From Novosphingobium sp. SG751A (GTDB lineage: Bacteria; Pseudomonadota; Alphaproteobacteria; Sphingomonadales; Sphingomonadaceae), in the NCBI RefSeq assembly GCF_013149295.1, contig NZ_JABGCB010000001.1, positions 248,001-312,000 of the forward strand: DNA of 64,000 nt. Direction: 5' to 3'. Position numbers and translations under genes: made by a program. The notes under the pieces were generated by a model that saw only the letters and a list, made by a program, of their open reading frames with translations, was not told the origin of the DNA and did not search any database. Shown here piece after piece: positions 33,914-42,271 of the stretch; position 1 is the stretch's first letter; every line of letters starts with the position of its first letter.

Positions 33914-34294
33914 ATGCGTTTCCTGATCCTCCCCCTGATCGCTATTGCCACGCCCGCTATTGCCACGCCCGCTATGGCCACCCCGGCGCTCACCTCGGCC
34001 TCTCCCGCCGAAGGCAGCGACACCGCCAATATCACCCGCATCACGCTGAATTTCAGCGAAGCGGTCGATCCGGCAGCATCGGGCGTTGATGTGATGATGA
34101 CCGGCATGCCCGGCATGGACCATCATGATCCGATGAAGATGGCGGGCGTCAAGGTCGCCGTCTCGCCCGATGGCCGGTCGCTGGTCGCCACACTGGCCCG
34201 TCCGCTGTCCGAGGGGACCTATGTCGCGCGCTGGCATGTGGCCGACAAGAGCGCACAGAAGGCCGACGGCGCGCTGACCTTCAACACGCACTAA
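33914..34294 (+). CDS. copC: CopC-like periplasmic copper-binding protein
   Basis: A 126-residue exported protein. The signal peptide ends in an odd near-tandem repeat (IATPAIATPAMATPA). The mature CopC domain shows ALTSASPAEGSD, TRITLNFSEAVDPAASGV, a Met/His-rich copper-site segment (MPGMDHHDPMKM), LVATLARPLSEGTYVARWHV, and ends ADGALTFNTH. CopC binds copper in the periplasm; the usual partner CopD is not adjacent. It is divergent from the metal-sensing sigma operon, sharing a 150-base intergenic region where an ECF promoter could lie. Confidence 0.82.
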   Translation: MRFLILPLIAIATPAIATPAMATPALTSASPAEGSDTANITRITLNFSEAVDPAASGVDVMMTGMPGMDHHDPMKMAGVKVAVSPDGRSLVATLARPLSEGTYVARWHVADKSAQKADGALTFNTH

Positions 34295-34423
34295 TACCGA
34301 GAAGACCCACCCCAACGCGACACTCTGCCGCCAGACCTATCAATTTCGGCAAAGTAATGTGCGTTTCTGTCATAAGCTCGTCATAACGCAGGGCCGTCTG
34401 GCGGCCTTGCTGAAGGGGGCCGC

Positions 34424-34593
34424 ATGATGATGAAACTGCCGCTGTTCGCGTTGGGGTGCGCGGCGATGGGGGCGACGATACTCGCCTCGCGCGCCAAACA
34501 TCTTGCGCTGATCCATGGCGAGGGGCGCGGAAATATGACTTTACCGAGCACCTGCCCAAGCTGAGTTTTATTCTGCCCAGCGTGCCGGAATAA
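34424..34593 (+). pseudogene. Possible broken small gene
   Basis: After a good ribosome site (AAGGGGG) and ATGATGATG, a frame reads KLPLFALGCAAMGATILASR and AKHLALIHGEGRG, then, shifted by one base near 34533, YDFTEHLPKLSFILPSVPE to a stop at 34591. Both parts look coding and join into one 56-residue exported or anchored protein. I do not recognise it. A one-base indel or chance are the alternatives. The rest of the 360-base gap between copC and the next gene shows nothing else. Confidence 0.35.
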
Positions 34594-34653
34594 GGGACAG
34601 GCCCTGTATCACGGCTTGACCGCGGAAGAATGACCTCGATAAGAGGATATAAC

Positions 34654-35814
34654 ATGACACAGAAACCTTCCTCATCCACGCGCCTGATCGCCATCGACGC
34701 CCTGCGCGGGCTGGTGATGGCCTTCATGCTGGTCGATCATGTGCGCGAAACCTTTTTCCTGCATTTGCAGGTCAGTGATCCGGTCGACGCCAACACCGTC
34801 GATCCGGGCCTGTTCTTTACGCGCCTGCTATCCACCTTCTGCGCGCCCACCTTTGTCGCGCTGACCGGGCTTTCGGCATGGCTCTATGGCCAATCGCACA
34901 GCAAGGGCGAGGTCAGCACCTTCCTCATCAAGCGCGGCCTGTTCCTGATCGCGCTCGAACTCTCGGTCGTATGCTATGCATGGCCCACGCAGGCGAACCA
35001 TTTCCCCCCGCCCACCGTCTGGTTTCAGGTGATGTGGGCGATCGGTGGGTCGATGCTGGCGCTGGCGGCGCTGCTCCATCTGCCGCGCGCGGTGCTGGTG
35101 GCGCTGGGTCTGGGGATAGTCACGCTGCACAATCTGCTCGACCCGATCCGGCTGGCCGAGGGCGACGCATGGTATGTGCCTTGGGCCTTGCTGCACCAGC
35201 GCGCAGCGATCCATGCCGCCGACTGGATGACGGTCAAGATCACCTATCCCATTCTGCCGTGGATCGGGGTAATCGCGCTTGGCTATGGTATGGGGCCGTG
35301 GTTTGCGCGCGGGAGTGATCCTGCGCCGCGCATCCGGCGTCTGGCGCTGCTGGGGCTTGGACTTGTGCTGGGCTTTGCCCTGCTGCGCTTTGCCAATGTC
35401 TATGGCGACAAGCCGTGGTTCGTGGCGCAGACCCCGCTGCGCACCGTGATGAGCTTCCTTGCGCTGACCAAATATCCGCCCAGCCTGCTGTTCCTGATGC
35501 CTACTCTTGGCGCGGGATGCCTGCTCCTGGCGTGGTTTGAACGGCTGGGCGATCATCGCGCGATGCCGATGCTGGCCTGCCTTGGGGGTGCGCCGCTCTT
35601 CTATTACGTGCTGCATCTCTATACGCTCAAACTCATCTATAATGTCGCCATGGCGCTTTATGGTCCGGTCAAAGGGCAGTTCTTCGGCGTCGATCACCTC
35701 TCGACGGTGTGGATCTGGGTGGCGATCCTGCTGCCGGTGCTCTACCTGCCCACGCGCTGGTTTGCCGGGCTGAAACAGCGCCGCCGCGATCTGGCCTGGC
35801 TCAAATATCTGTGA
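34654..35814 (+). CDS. DUF1624 / heparan-alpha-glucosaminide acetyltransferase-like membrane protein
   Basis: A 386-residue integral membrane protein with about ten hydrophobic segments. The N-terminus RLIAIDALRGLVMAFMLVDH is the DUF1624/acyltransferase opening with the conserved Arg-Gly, and APTFVALTGLSAWLYGQ follows in the second helix region. The family resembles eukaryotic lysosomal N-acetyltransferase HGSNAT and probably moves acetyl groups across the membrane to sugars; bacterial substrates are mostly unknown. Start ATG 34654 has AGAGGA upstream and replaces an earlier in-frame ATG. It appears to be a single-gene unit with its own terminator. Confidence 0.75.
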   Translation: MTQKPSSSTRLIAIDALRGLVMAFMLVDHVRETFFLHLQVSDPVDANTVDPGLFFTRLLSTFCAPTFVALTGLSAWLYGQSHSKGEVSTFLIKRGLFLIALELSVVCYAWPTQANHFPPPTVWFQVMWAIGGSMLALAALLHLPRAVLVALGLGIVTLHNLLDPIRLAEGDAWYVPWALLHQRAAIHAADWMTVKITYPILPWIGVIALGYGMGPWFARGSDPAPRIRRLALLGLGLVLGFALLRFANVYGDKPWFVAQTPLRTVMSFLALTKYPPSLLFLMPTLGAGCLLLAWFERLGDHRAMPMLACLGGAPLFYYVLHLYTLKLIYNVAMALYGPVKGQFFGVDHLSTVWIWVAILLPVLYLPTRWFAGLKQRRRDLAWLKYL

Positions 35815-35827
35815 CCCGGCGGGCCAA

Positions 35828-35868
35828 GGGGGGGCTGCGCAGCAATCGTGCCGCGCCCCCCTTCTTTT
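35828..35868 (+). terminator. Probable terminator after the DUF1624 gene
   Basis: A run of seven G plus C (35828-35835) can pair with GCGCCCCCC (about 35853-35861) across a mostly unpaired loop, followed by TTCTTTT. It lies 14 bases after the stop codon. Confidence 0.5.
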
Positions 35869-36045
35869 CGACATGATCGTCCGTCAAGTCGGCCCGCTTC
35901 GACTAAAGATTCCTTATAAAGGGCATAGCCTCACAATTGTCACAAAAGAGACCGGCCGCCGCGAAATGGACGTAAAAAATATGCGGCAGGATCGGTCCGA
36001 CACCCAAGCAGGTTGAGAACAAGCATTCATCAGGGGGATTTCAGA

Positions 36046-38178
36046 ATGATCGACCGATCCGCTATCAAACCCGTGCTGCTGGCAACAGCCGCGCTGCTCT
36101 CGACACCCGTTTTTGCCGCCGACGATCCCAGCTCGATTGTCGTCACCGGCCAGCGTCAAGCCTATCGCGGCGATGTTCCGGTCAAGGAATTGCCGCAAAC
36201 GATCCAGTTGATCGACGCCAAGATGATGGACGTGGTCAACATGACCAAGATGGAGGCCATCACCGACATCGCCAGCGGCGTTGTCCGCCAGAACAATTTC
36301 GGCGGCCTGTGGGACAGTTTCGCCATCCGCGGCTTTGCGGGCGACGAGAATTTCCCTTCGGGCGTGCTGGTCAACGGGTTTAACGGCGGGCGCGGCTATG
36401 GCGGTGCGCGCGATGCGTCCAACGTGGAAACCATCGAAGTGCTCAAAGGCCCCAATGGCGCGGTCTTTGGCCGGGGCGAGCCGGGCGGCACGATCAACAT
36501 CATCACGAAAAAGGCCAAGATCGGCAAAACCTTCGGCAAGATCGGCGCGCAGGCCGGTTCCTTCGACACCTATCGCGGCGAAGGCGATCTCAACCTTGGC
36601 ATTTCCGACAAGCTGGCCATTCGTGTCAATGGTGCGATCGAGGATGCCCATTCGTTCCGCAACACGGTAAAATCGAACAAGGAAGTCATCAATCCTTCGA
36701 TCCTGTGGCAGCCGACCGACAAGACCTCGCTGTCCTATGAAATGGAATATGTCGGGCTGGCAACGCCGTTTGATCGCGGCATTGTGGCCATCAACGGGCA
36801 ATTGGGCGCAGTCTCGCGCAACACCTTCCTTGGCGAGCCCGGCGACGGTCCGACCCGCGTGAAGGTCTTTGGCCATCAGGCCCAACTGCAGCAAAAGCTG
36901 GGCGGCGACTGGGTGGCGATCCTTGGCTTTGGCCTGCGCGAAACCAGCATGATCGGTTTCTCGGAAGATGCCGAACTGGCCACCGGCCGCCAGCCCTTCT
37001 TCAGCACCGGCACGATGCTGGCCCGCCAGCGCCGCTTTCGCGATTTCCGCACCCGCAACATCACCGGCCGCGCCGAAATTTCGGGCCGGATCACCACCGG
37101 GCCGATCCTGCACCATGTCATGCTGGGCGCGGATATGGATGAATTCGACATCAACACCTGGCAGACCCGCTATCGCCCCGTCGCCTATACGCCGGGCAAC
37201 CCGGTGACCGCGGCCAGCAATGCCATCAACGTCTTTGCGCCGGTCTATGGCCAGATGCCGACACCCACGGCAATCGTGCTCAACTCTCTGGAAAAGCAGA
37301 AGAGCTGGGGCATCTATTTTCAGGACCAGATGGACATCGGCGAAAAGGTCAAGATCCGCTTCGGCGGCCGCTTTGACCATTTCAACCAGTTGATCGGCGC
37401 CCGCGTGGGCAATTACAACCCCACCGTCAACACGGTCAAGGAACGCTTCAGCCCGACCGTCGGCCTGCTTTATGACATGACGCCGCGCATGGGGCTGTAT
37501 GCCGCATGGGGCAACGGTTTCCGCCCCAACAGCGGTCAGGACTTTTCCGGCCAGCCCTTTGCCCCGGAAACCAGCAAGTCCTATGAAGTGGGCGCGCGCT
37601 ATACCAGCAAGGTGATCTCGGCCTCGCTGGCCGTATTCACCATGACCAAGGCCAATGTGCTGACCCAAGATCCCGATCCCGCGCATCAGGGCTTTTCCAT
37701 CGCGGGCGGCAGCGCTCGCAGCACCGGCGTCGAGGCCGGCGTGGACGCCCACCTGCCGGGCCAGATCGAGGTTCACGGCACCTATGCCTATACCGACGCG
37801 CATTGGACCAGCACGTCGAAGGACTTCAACTTCGGCCTTGCCATCACGCCGGGGTCCAAGCTCATCAACATTCCGGCCCACACGGCCAACCTGTTGGTGA
37901 CCAAGGGCTTTGACCTTGGCGAAAAGGGCAAGGTGACGGTGGGCGCGGGCGTCAATTACGTCTCCTCGCGTCTGGGCGAAACGGCGACCAGCTTCATCCT
38001 GCCCGCCTATACGCTGACCCGCGCGCTGATGACCTATGAGCCGACCAAGCGGATCCGTTTGGGCGTTGATGTCACCAACCTGTTCGATGTGACGTGGTAC
38101 GCCTCGTCCTATTCGACGCTGTGGGTGGCGCCGGGCGCGCCGCGCACGATCACGGGGCGCATCAGCTACGCGTTCTAA
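36046..38178 (+). CDS. TonB-dependent siderophore receptor
   Basis: A 710-residue outer-membrane receptor. A signal peptide (VLLATAALLSTPVFAADD) is followed by a TonB-box-like SSIVVTGQR, a plug domain (KELPQTIQLIDAKMM; SFAIRGFAGD; VEVLKGPNGAVFGRGEPGG-type signature at about 135-155) and a 22-strand barrel ending ...RTITGRISYAF with the C-terminal aromatic residue. Siderophore receptors of this FhuA/FpvA-like class import Fe(III)-chelates. The next gene encodes a PepSY protein that may reduce the imported iron complex. The start ATG 36046 has GGGGGA upstream; no clear Fur box was found. Confidence 0.88.
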   Translation: MIDRSAIKPVLLATAALLSTPVFAADDPSSIVVTGQRQAYRGDVPVKELPQTIQLIDAKMMDVVNMTKMEAITDIASGVVRQNNFGGLWDSFAIRGFAGDENFPSGVLVNGFNGGRGYGGARDASNVETIEVLKGPNGAVFGRGEPGGTINIITKKAKIGKTFGKIGAQAGSFDTYRGEGDLNLGISDKLAIRVNGAIEDAHSFRNTVKSNKEVINPSILWQPTDKTSLSYEMEYVGLATPFDRGIVAINGQLGAVSRNTFLGEPGDGPTRVKVFGHQAQLQQKLGGDWVAILGFGLRETSMIGFSEDAELATGRQPFFSTGTMLARQRRFRDFRTRNITGRAEISGRITTGPILHHVMLGADMDEFDINTWQTRYRPVAYTPGNPVTAASNAINVFAPVYGQMPTPTAIVLNSLEKQKSWGIYFQDQMDIGEKVKIRFGGRFDHFNQLIGARVGNYNPTVNTVKERFSPTVGLLYDMTPRMGLYAAWGNGFRPNSGQDFSGQPFAPETSKSYEVGARYTSKVISASLAVFTMTKANVLTQDPDPAHQGFSIAGGSARSTGVEAGVDAHLPGQIEVHGTYAYTDAHWTSTSKDFNFGLAITPGSKLINIPAHTANLLVTKGFDLGEKGKVTVGAGVNYVSSRLGETATSFILPAYTLTRALMTYEPTKRIRLGVDVTNLFDVTWYASSYSTLWVAPGAPRTITGRISYAF

Positions 38179-38193
38179 ACTCCACCCTGACCG

Positions 38194-38231
38194 GCCACCG
38201 CCTGCACTCCCATGCAGGCGGTGGCTTTTTT
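38194..38231 (+). terminator. Intrinsic terminator after the TonB receptor
   Basis: GCCACCGCCTGCA and TGCAGGCGGTGGC are a perfect 13-base-pair stem with a six-base loop (CTCCCA), followed by six T. It separates the receptor from the PepSY gene, which starts 26 bases further on, so the two may be partly uncoupled. Confidence 0.9.
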
Positions 38232-38256
38232 GTGCCCCCCGCTTCCAAAAGAAGGC

Positions 38257-39246
38257 ATGAAGGCCGGAATGAACCGCAAAAGCCTGCTGATCTGGCATCG
38301 GCGCATCGCGCTTGCCTTTGCCCCCCTGTTCCTGTTGCAAGCGCTGACGGGGCTGTTCCTGCTGCTCCCCTCGCCCCGCATGACCATCGCGCCGGGACCC
38401 GCCCTGCCCCCCTCGGCGCTGGTGGAAAGCGCGATGCGGGCCGCGCCCGGCTTTCGTGCCTTCCGCCTCGACTATCCGCCCGATGCCCCGGTGGTGGCGC
38501 GGATGAGCAATGCGCAGGGCCGGCGCATCTTTGTGACCATCGACCCGGCCACTGCGCATGTGCTGGACAGCGGCACGCTTTGGCACGACCCGTGGCGCGT
38601 GGCGCAGGAATGGCACAACAGCCTGTTTTCCGGGGCGTTTGGTTCAACTCTGGTCGCGCTCGAAGCCACCGCCCTGCTGGCGCTGGGCATCAGCGGGATC
38701 ATCTTCTGGTGGCCCGGCAAGACCCGCCTGCGTCAGGGCCTGTCCATCCCCGCCCGCGCGCCCAAGCGGTTGAAACTACGCCTGTGGCATCGCTCGACCG
38801 GGGTGATTGCCTCGGCGCTGCTGGGGATGATGGCGATAACGGGGCTGCTGCTGGTCTGGCCGCTGATCGCGCCGCCCGCCGCCGCGCCCGCGCGCGCCGA
38901 TCCCGCTCCCATGCTGGACGCCGCCTATGCCCGCGCCGCCCTGCCGGGTCAGTCCCTGCGCGATATTCGCCTTGCGCCCTCGGGCCATGCGACATTCCAT
39001 TTTGCCGCCCATAGCCGCAATCACTGGGATCTCGATACGGTGGTGCTCGGCCCCGATGGTCGCCCGCGCATCACCCGCGCCGCCGATGCGCCCGCCCTGT
39101 GGATGCGGCTGCTGCCCTTGCATACGGGCGATGCGCTGGGCATTTTCGGGCAAATTCTCATCGCGCTGGTCGGCAGCGCGCTCCTCTTTCTCACCATCAG
39201 CGGCGTGATCGCATGGAACCGCGCCCGCAAAGGAAAAAGCAAATGA
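38257..39246 (+). CDS. PepSY-associated transmembrane protein (iron reductase-like)
   Basis: A 329-residue membrane protein of the PepSY_TM family: first helix HRRIALAFAPLFLLQALTG, a periplasmic domain, the conserved WHNSLFSGAFGSTLVALEAT, then IISGIIFWWPGK-type helix, a second WHRSTGVIASALLGMMAITG and a final helix. Paired His in the helices could bind haem. Such proteins next to siderophore receptors are thought to reduce ferric complexes. ATG 38257 is used; 38269 is an alternative. The stop overlaps the ATG of the next gene (ATGA), although that gene has a different role. Confidence 0.75.
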   Translation: MKAGMNRKSLLIWHRRIALAFAPLFLLQALTGLFLLLPSPRMTIAPGPALPPSALVESAMRAAPGFRAFRLDYPPDAPVVARMSNAQGRRIFVTIDPATAHVLDSGTLWHDPWRVAQEWHNSLFSGAFGSTLVALEATALLALGISGIIFWWPGKTRLRQGLSIPARAPKRLKLRLWHRSTGVIASALLGMMAITGLLLVWPLIAPPAAAPARADPAPMLDAAYARAALPGQSLRDIRLAPSGHATFHFAAHSRNHWDLDTVVLGPDGRPRITRAADAPALWMRLLPLHTGDALGIFGQILIALVGSALLFLTISGVIAWNRARKGKSK

Positions 39247-40169
39247 CAATCGTACATTGCGGCGACCCCAAGCGCGGCGCGGCATGGGCCGAAATCTTCG
39301 CCCGAGATCTGCCGCAGGTTCCTTTCCGCTGCTGGCCCGAGATTGGCGATGCGCAGGACGTGCGCTATCTGATCGCATGGACGCTGTCCGAAGAGGTCAT
39401 CAGCGCCCTGCCCAATCTGGAGGTGCTGTTTTCCATCGGCGCGGGGGTGGATCAGCTCGACCTCTCGATCCTGCCGCCCCATGTCCGCGTCATCCGCATG
39501 ATCGAACCGGGCATCACCACCACCATGGCCGAATATGTCACCATGGCGGTGCTGGCGCTGCACCGCGATCTGCCCGCGCTGGTGGCGGGGCAACGCGCGG
39601 GGACGTTTCCCTATATGCCGGTCAAGATGGCGCGCGAACGCCGTGTGGGGATCATGGGATTGGGAGAGCTGGGACAGGCCGCGCTCCGCATGCTGGCCCC
39701 CATCGGCTTTCGTCTCTCGGGCTGGAGCCGCAGCGGACGCGAAATCGAAGGCGTGGAGACATTCGCAGGCGAAGAGGGCATGGACGCCTTTCTGGGCGGG
39801 CTCGACATCCTCGTCTGTCTGCTGCCGCTGACGCCGGAAACGCGCGGCATTCTGTGCCGCGAAACCTTTGCCAAAATGCCGCGCGGCGCCGCGCTCATCA
39901 ATGTCGCGCGCGGCGGGCATCTGGTGCAGGAGGATCTGCTGTCTGCGCTTGATGAAGGAGCCATAAGTGCTGCCTTCCTCGATGTCTCGACCCCAGAACC
40001 CCTGCCCGAAACCCACGCTTTACGCAGCCATCCCGCGGTTTTCCTCACCCCACATATCGCGGGCGTCACCCGCATCGACACAGCGGTCTACGCCCTGATC
40101 GACGCGCTCAAAGGCGTGATGGCGGGCCGGAGCGTGGCGGGCGACATCGACCGCAGCAGGGGTTATTAA
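39243..40169 (+). CDS. D-2-hydroxyacid dehydrogenase (GhrA-like)
   Basis: A 308-residue NAD(P)-dependent dehydrogenase similar to glyoxylate/hydroxypyruvate reductase A. The Rossmann motif GIMGLGELGQAAL is near residue 140, and catalytic-type Arg (LINVARGGHLVQ), Glu (DVSTPEPLPETH) and His (LTPHIAGVTR) are present in order. It would reduce 2-keto acids such as glyoxylate to 2-hydroxyacids. It overlaps the PepSY gene by four bases and may be the first gene of the catabolic region or a separate housekeeping gene. Confidence 0.82.
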   Translation: MTIVHCGDPKRGAAWAEIFARDLPQVPFRCWPEIGDAQDVRYLIAWTLSEEVISALPNLEVLFSIGAGVDQLDLSILPPHVRVIRMIEPGITTTMAEYVTMAVLALHRDLPALVAGQRAGTFPYMPVKMARERRVGIMGLGELGQAALRMLAPIGFRLSGWSRSGREIEGVETFAGEEGMDAFLGGLDILVCLLPLTPETRGILCRETFAKMPRGAALINVARGGHLVQEDLLSALDEGAISAAFLDVSTPEPLPETHALRSHPAVFLTPHIAGVTRIDTAVYALIDALKGVMAGRSVAGDIDRSRGY

Positions 40170-40225
40170 GAGCGCAGCATAGTGTGCCGAAAGGCCCGCT
40201 TAAAAAACCGTATGCGCCCCCTTGG

Positions 40226-40251
40226 GCCGATGCCAATCGGCTTCTTCTTCC
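40226..40251 (+). terminator. Weak hairpin after the dehydrogenase gene
   Basis: GCCGAT-gcca-ATCGGC (40226-40241) followed by a T-rich TTCTTCTTC tail, about 57 bases after the stop. The stem is only six pairs, so it is a possible rather than a firm terminator. Confidence 0.35.
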
Positions 40252-40316
40252 GGCGCGGCGGTGGCCTATTATGAGGGTGTTCGGTGCCGATCGCGCACCT
40301 TTTTCAGGATGGACCC

Positions 40317-40985
40317 ATGACCATTTTCACTCCCAAGTTCATCAGCTTCGACTGCTATGGTACGCTGATCAAGTTTCACATGAGCGACATGGCGCGCGAT
40401 TTTTACGAAGGCGTGATCGGCGCGGAAAACATGCCCGCTTTCAACCGCGACTTCTCGGCCTATCGCCTTGATGAAGTGCTGGGCGCGTGGAAGCCCTATC
40501 GTGAGATCATTGGCAATGCCCTGTCGCGCACCGCCAAGAAATGGGGCGTTGCCTATGATGAAGCCTATGGCGAGGCCATCTATAACGCCGTGCCCACCTG
40601 GGGCCCGCATCCGGACGTGCCTGGCGGCCTGAGCAAAATCGGCACCAAGATCCCGCTGGTGATCCTCTCCAACGCGATGAACAGCCAGATCCACGACAAT
40701 GTGGCCAAGCTGGGCGCGCCTTTCTACGCCGTCTATACCGCCGAGAGCGCACAGGCCTACAAGCCGCGCATGCAGGCCTTTGAATATATGTTCGACCAGC
40801 TCGGCTGGGGGCCTGAGGTGGGCATGCATGTCTCCTCCAGCTTCCGCTATGACCAGAACACCGCGACCGACCTTGGCTTTGGCACGCGCGTTTTCGTGGG
40901 TCGTGGGCATGAGCCTTCGAACGCGAACTATCGCGATGTCGAAATTCCGCACATCGGCTGCCTGCCCGCGCTGGTGGGCCTCTGA
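40317..40985 (+). CDS. Haloacid dehalogenase type II-like hydrolase
   Basis: A 222-residue HAD-superfamily protein. Motif I is FISFDCYGTLIKF with the nucleophilic Asp near residue 11, motif II is VILSNAMNS, motif III carries the Lys in AYKPRMQAF, and a motif IV-type acidic stretch follows (SSSFRYDQNTATDLGFG). Type II haloacid dehalogenases hydrolyse 2-haloacids to 2-hydroxyacids, but many relatives in amine and opine gene clusters act on other substrates. In motif IV the usual GxxxxD pattern is altered (FRYDQN). It precedes the amine oxidase gene by five bases, so it shares its operon. Confidence 0.78.
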   Translation: MTIFTPKFISFDCYGTLIKFHMSDMARDFYEGVIGAENMPAFNRDFSAYRLDEVLGAWKPYREIIGNALSRTAKKWGVAYDEAYGEAIYNAVPTWGPHPDVPGGLSKIGTKIPLVILSNAMNSQIHDNVAKLGAPFYAVYTAESAQAYKPRMQAFEYMFDQLGWGPEVGMHVSSSFRYDQNTATDLGFGTRVFVGRGHEPSNANYRDVEIPHIGCLPALVGL

Positions 40986-40990
40986 TCCTG

Positions 40991-42271
40991 ATGCGCGCCG
41001 CCCCTTCCCTCTGGCAAGCGACAGCCCCCGGTTTTGCCTCCGGCATGACCGGGCCTGTCGAAGGCCAATATGACGTGGCCATCATCGGCGGCGGGTTTAC
41101 CGGCCTGTCGGCGGCGCTGGCTCTGGCCAAAGGCGGCGCGCGCGTTGCCCTGCTGGAAGCGGGCGCGGTGATCGGGGCGGCATCGGGGCGCAATGGCGGG
41201 CAATGCAATTCGGGCACTGCGCATGATTTCGGCGCGCTGGCCTCGGCCCATGGCGTGGACAAGGCGCGGCGTTGGTATCTGGCCCATTGTGACGCGGTGG
41301 ACACGGTCGAACGCCTCGCCCGCGAGGAAGGCATCGACTGCGACTTCCGCCGCGCGGGCCGCGCCAAACTGGCCGCCAAACCGGAACATTTCACCAAGAT
41401 CGAGGCGGCTTACAAGCTGCTCTCCTCCGAGGTGGACCCCAATGTCTCGCTGGTGGATGCCGATGGCCTGGCGCAGGAAATTCGCGCCGATGGATTTTAC
41501 GGCGCACTGATCCAGCATACCAGCGCGCAATTGCATGTGGGCCGGTTCGGGGTGGGCCTTGCCCATGCCGCCGCCCGTGCGGGCGCGCATATCTGGGAAC
41601 AGGCCGCCGTCACCGGCATCAACCGCGAGGGCGCGGCCTATCGTGTGGAAACCCCGCGCGGCGCACTTTCGGCATCGCAGGTGCTGGTCGCCACCGGCGG
41701 GGCCAGCCCGCAGGCGCCCTTCGGCTGGTTCCGCCGCCGCATCGTCACCGTGGGCAGCTTTGCCATCGCCACCGCGCCCATCGACGCCGCGTTGGTCGAT
41801 CACCTGTTTCCGGGCCGCCGCAATTACGTCACCAGCCGGATCATCGGCAATTACTTCCGCCTGACCGCCGACAACCGGCTGGTGTTTGGCGGAAGGGCGC
41901 GCTTTGCCCTGTCCAATCCGGCCTCGGATCTGAAGGGCGCGGATATTCTGGAAAGGGCCATGCTGGGCCTGTTTCCCGATCTGGCGGGCGTGGGCATTGA
42001 CCATCGCTGGGGCGGCGCGATCGACCTGACGCAGGACCGCCTGCCCCGCGCCGGGCAGCATGAGGGCCTCTATTACGCCATGGGCTATTCGGGCCATGGG
42101 GTGCAGATGGCCACCCATATGGGCGGACAGATGGCCAAGGTGATGGGCGGCGATGCCGATGCCAATCCCTTTGCCGATCTCAACTGGCCCGCCATTCCCG
42201 GCCATCTGGGCAAGCCATGGTTCCTGCCCTTTGTGGGCGCCTATTATCGCGTGCTGGATTATTTCCAATGA
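40991..42271 (+). CDS. FAD-dependent amine oxidase (PuuB/DAO-like)
   Basis: A 426-residue flavoprotein of the DAO family. The FAD-binding motif VAIIGGGFTGLSAALALAKG is at about 29-48, followed by ASGRNGGQC, and the C-terminal YYAMGYSGHGVQMATHMGG completes the flavin site. The closest functional type I recognise is gamma-glutamylputrescine oxidase (PuuB), which oxidises a secondary or primary amine to an aldehyde with release of ammonia and peroxide. It overlaps the ABC binding-protein gene by four bases, so oxidation and uptake of the substrate are coupled. Confidence 0.82.
   Translation: MRAAPSLWQATAPGFASGMTGPVEGQYDVAIIGGGFTGLSAALALAKGGARVALLEAGAVIGAASGRNGGQCNSGTAHDFGALASAHGVDKARRWYLAHCDAVDTVERLAREEGIDCDFRRAGRAKLAAKPEHFTKIEAAYKLLSSEVDPNVSLVDADGLAQEIRADGFYGALIQHTSAQLHVGRFGVGLAHAAARAGAHIWEQAAVTGINREGAAYRVETPRGALSASQVLVATGGASPQAPFGWFRRRIVTVGSFAIATAPIDAALVDHLFPGRRNYVTSRIIGNYFRLTADNRLVFGGRARFALSNPASDLKGADILERAMLGLFPDLAGVGIDHRWGGAIDLTQDRLPRAGQHEGLYYAMGYSGHGVQMATHMGGQMAKVMGGDADANPFADLNWPAIPGHLGKPWFLPFVGAYYRVLDYFQ

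Noticed and set aside
35914-38616. A 900-codon minus-strand frame over the TonB receptor
   Set aside because: Composition typical of an antisense frame and no recognisable domain; the receptor frame has a signal peptide, plug and barrel features.
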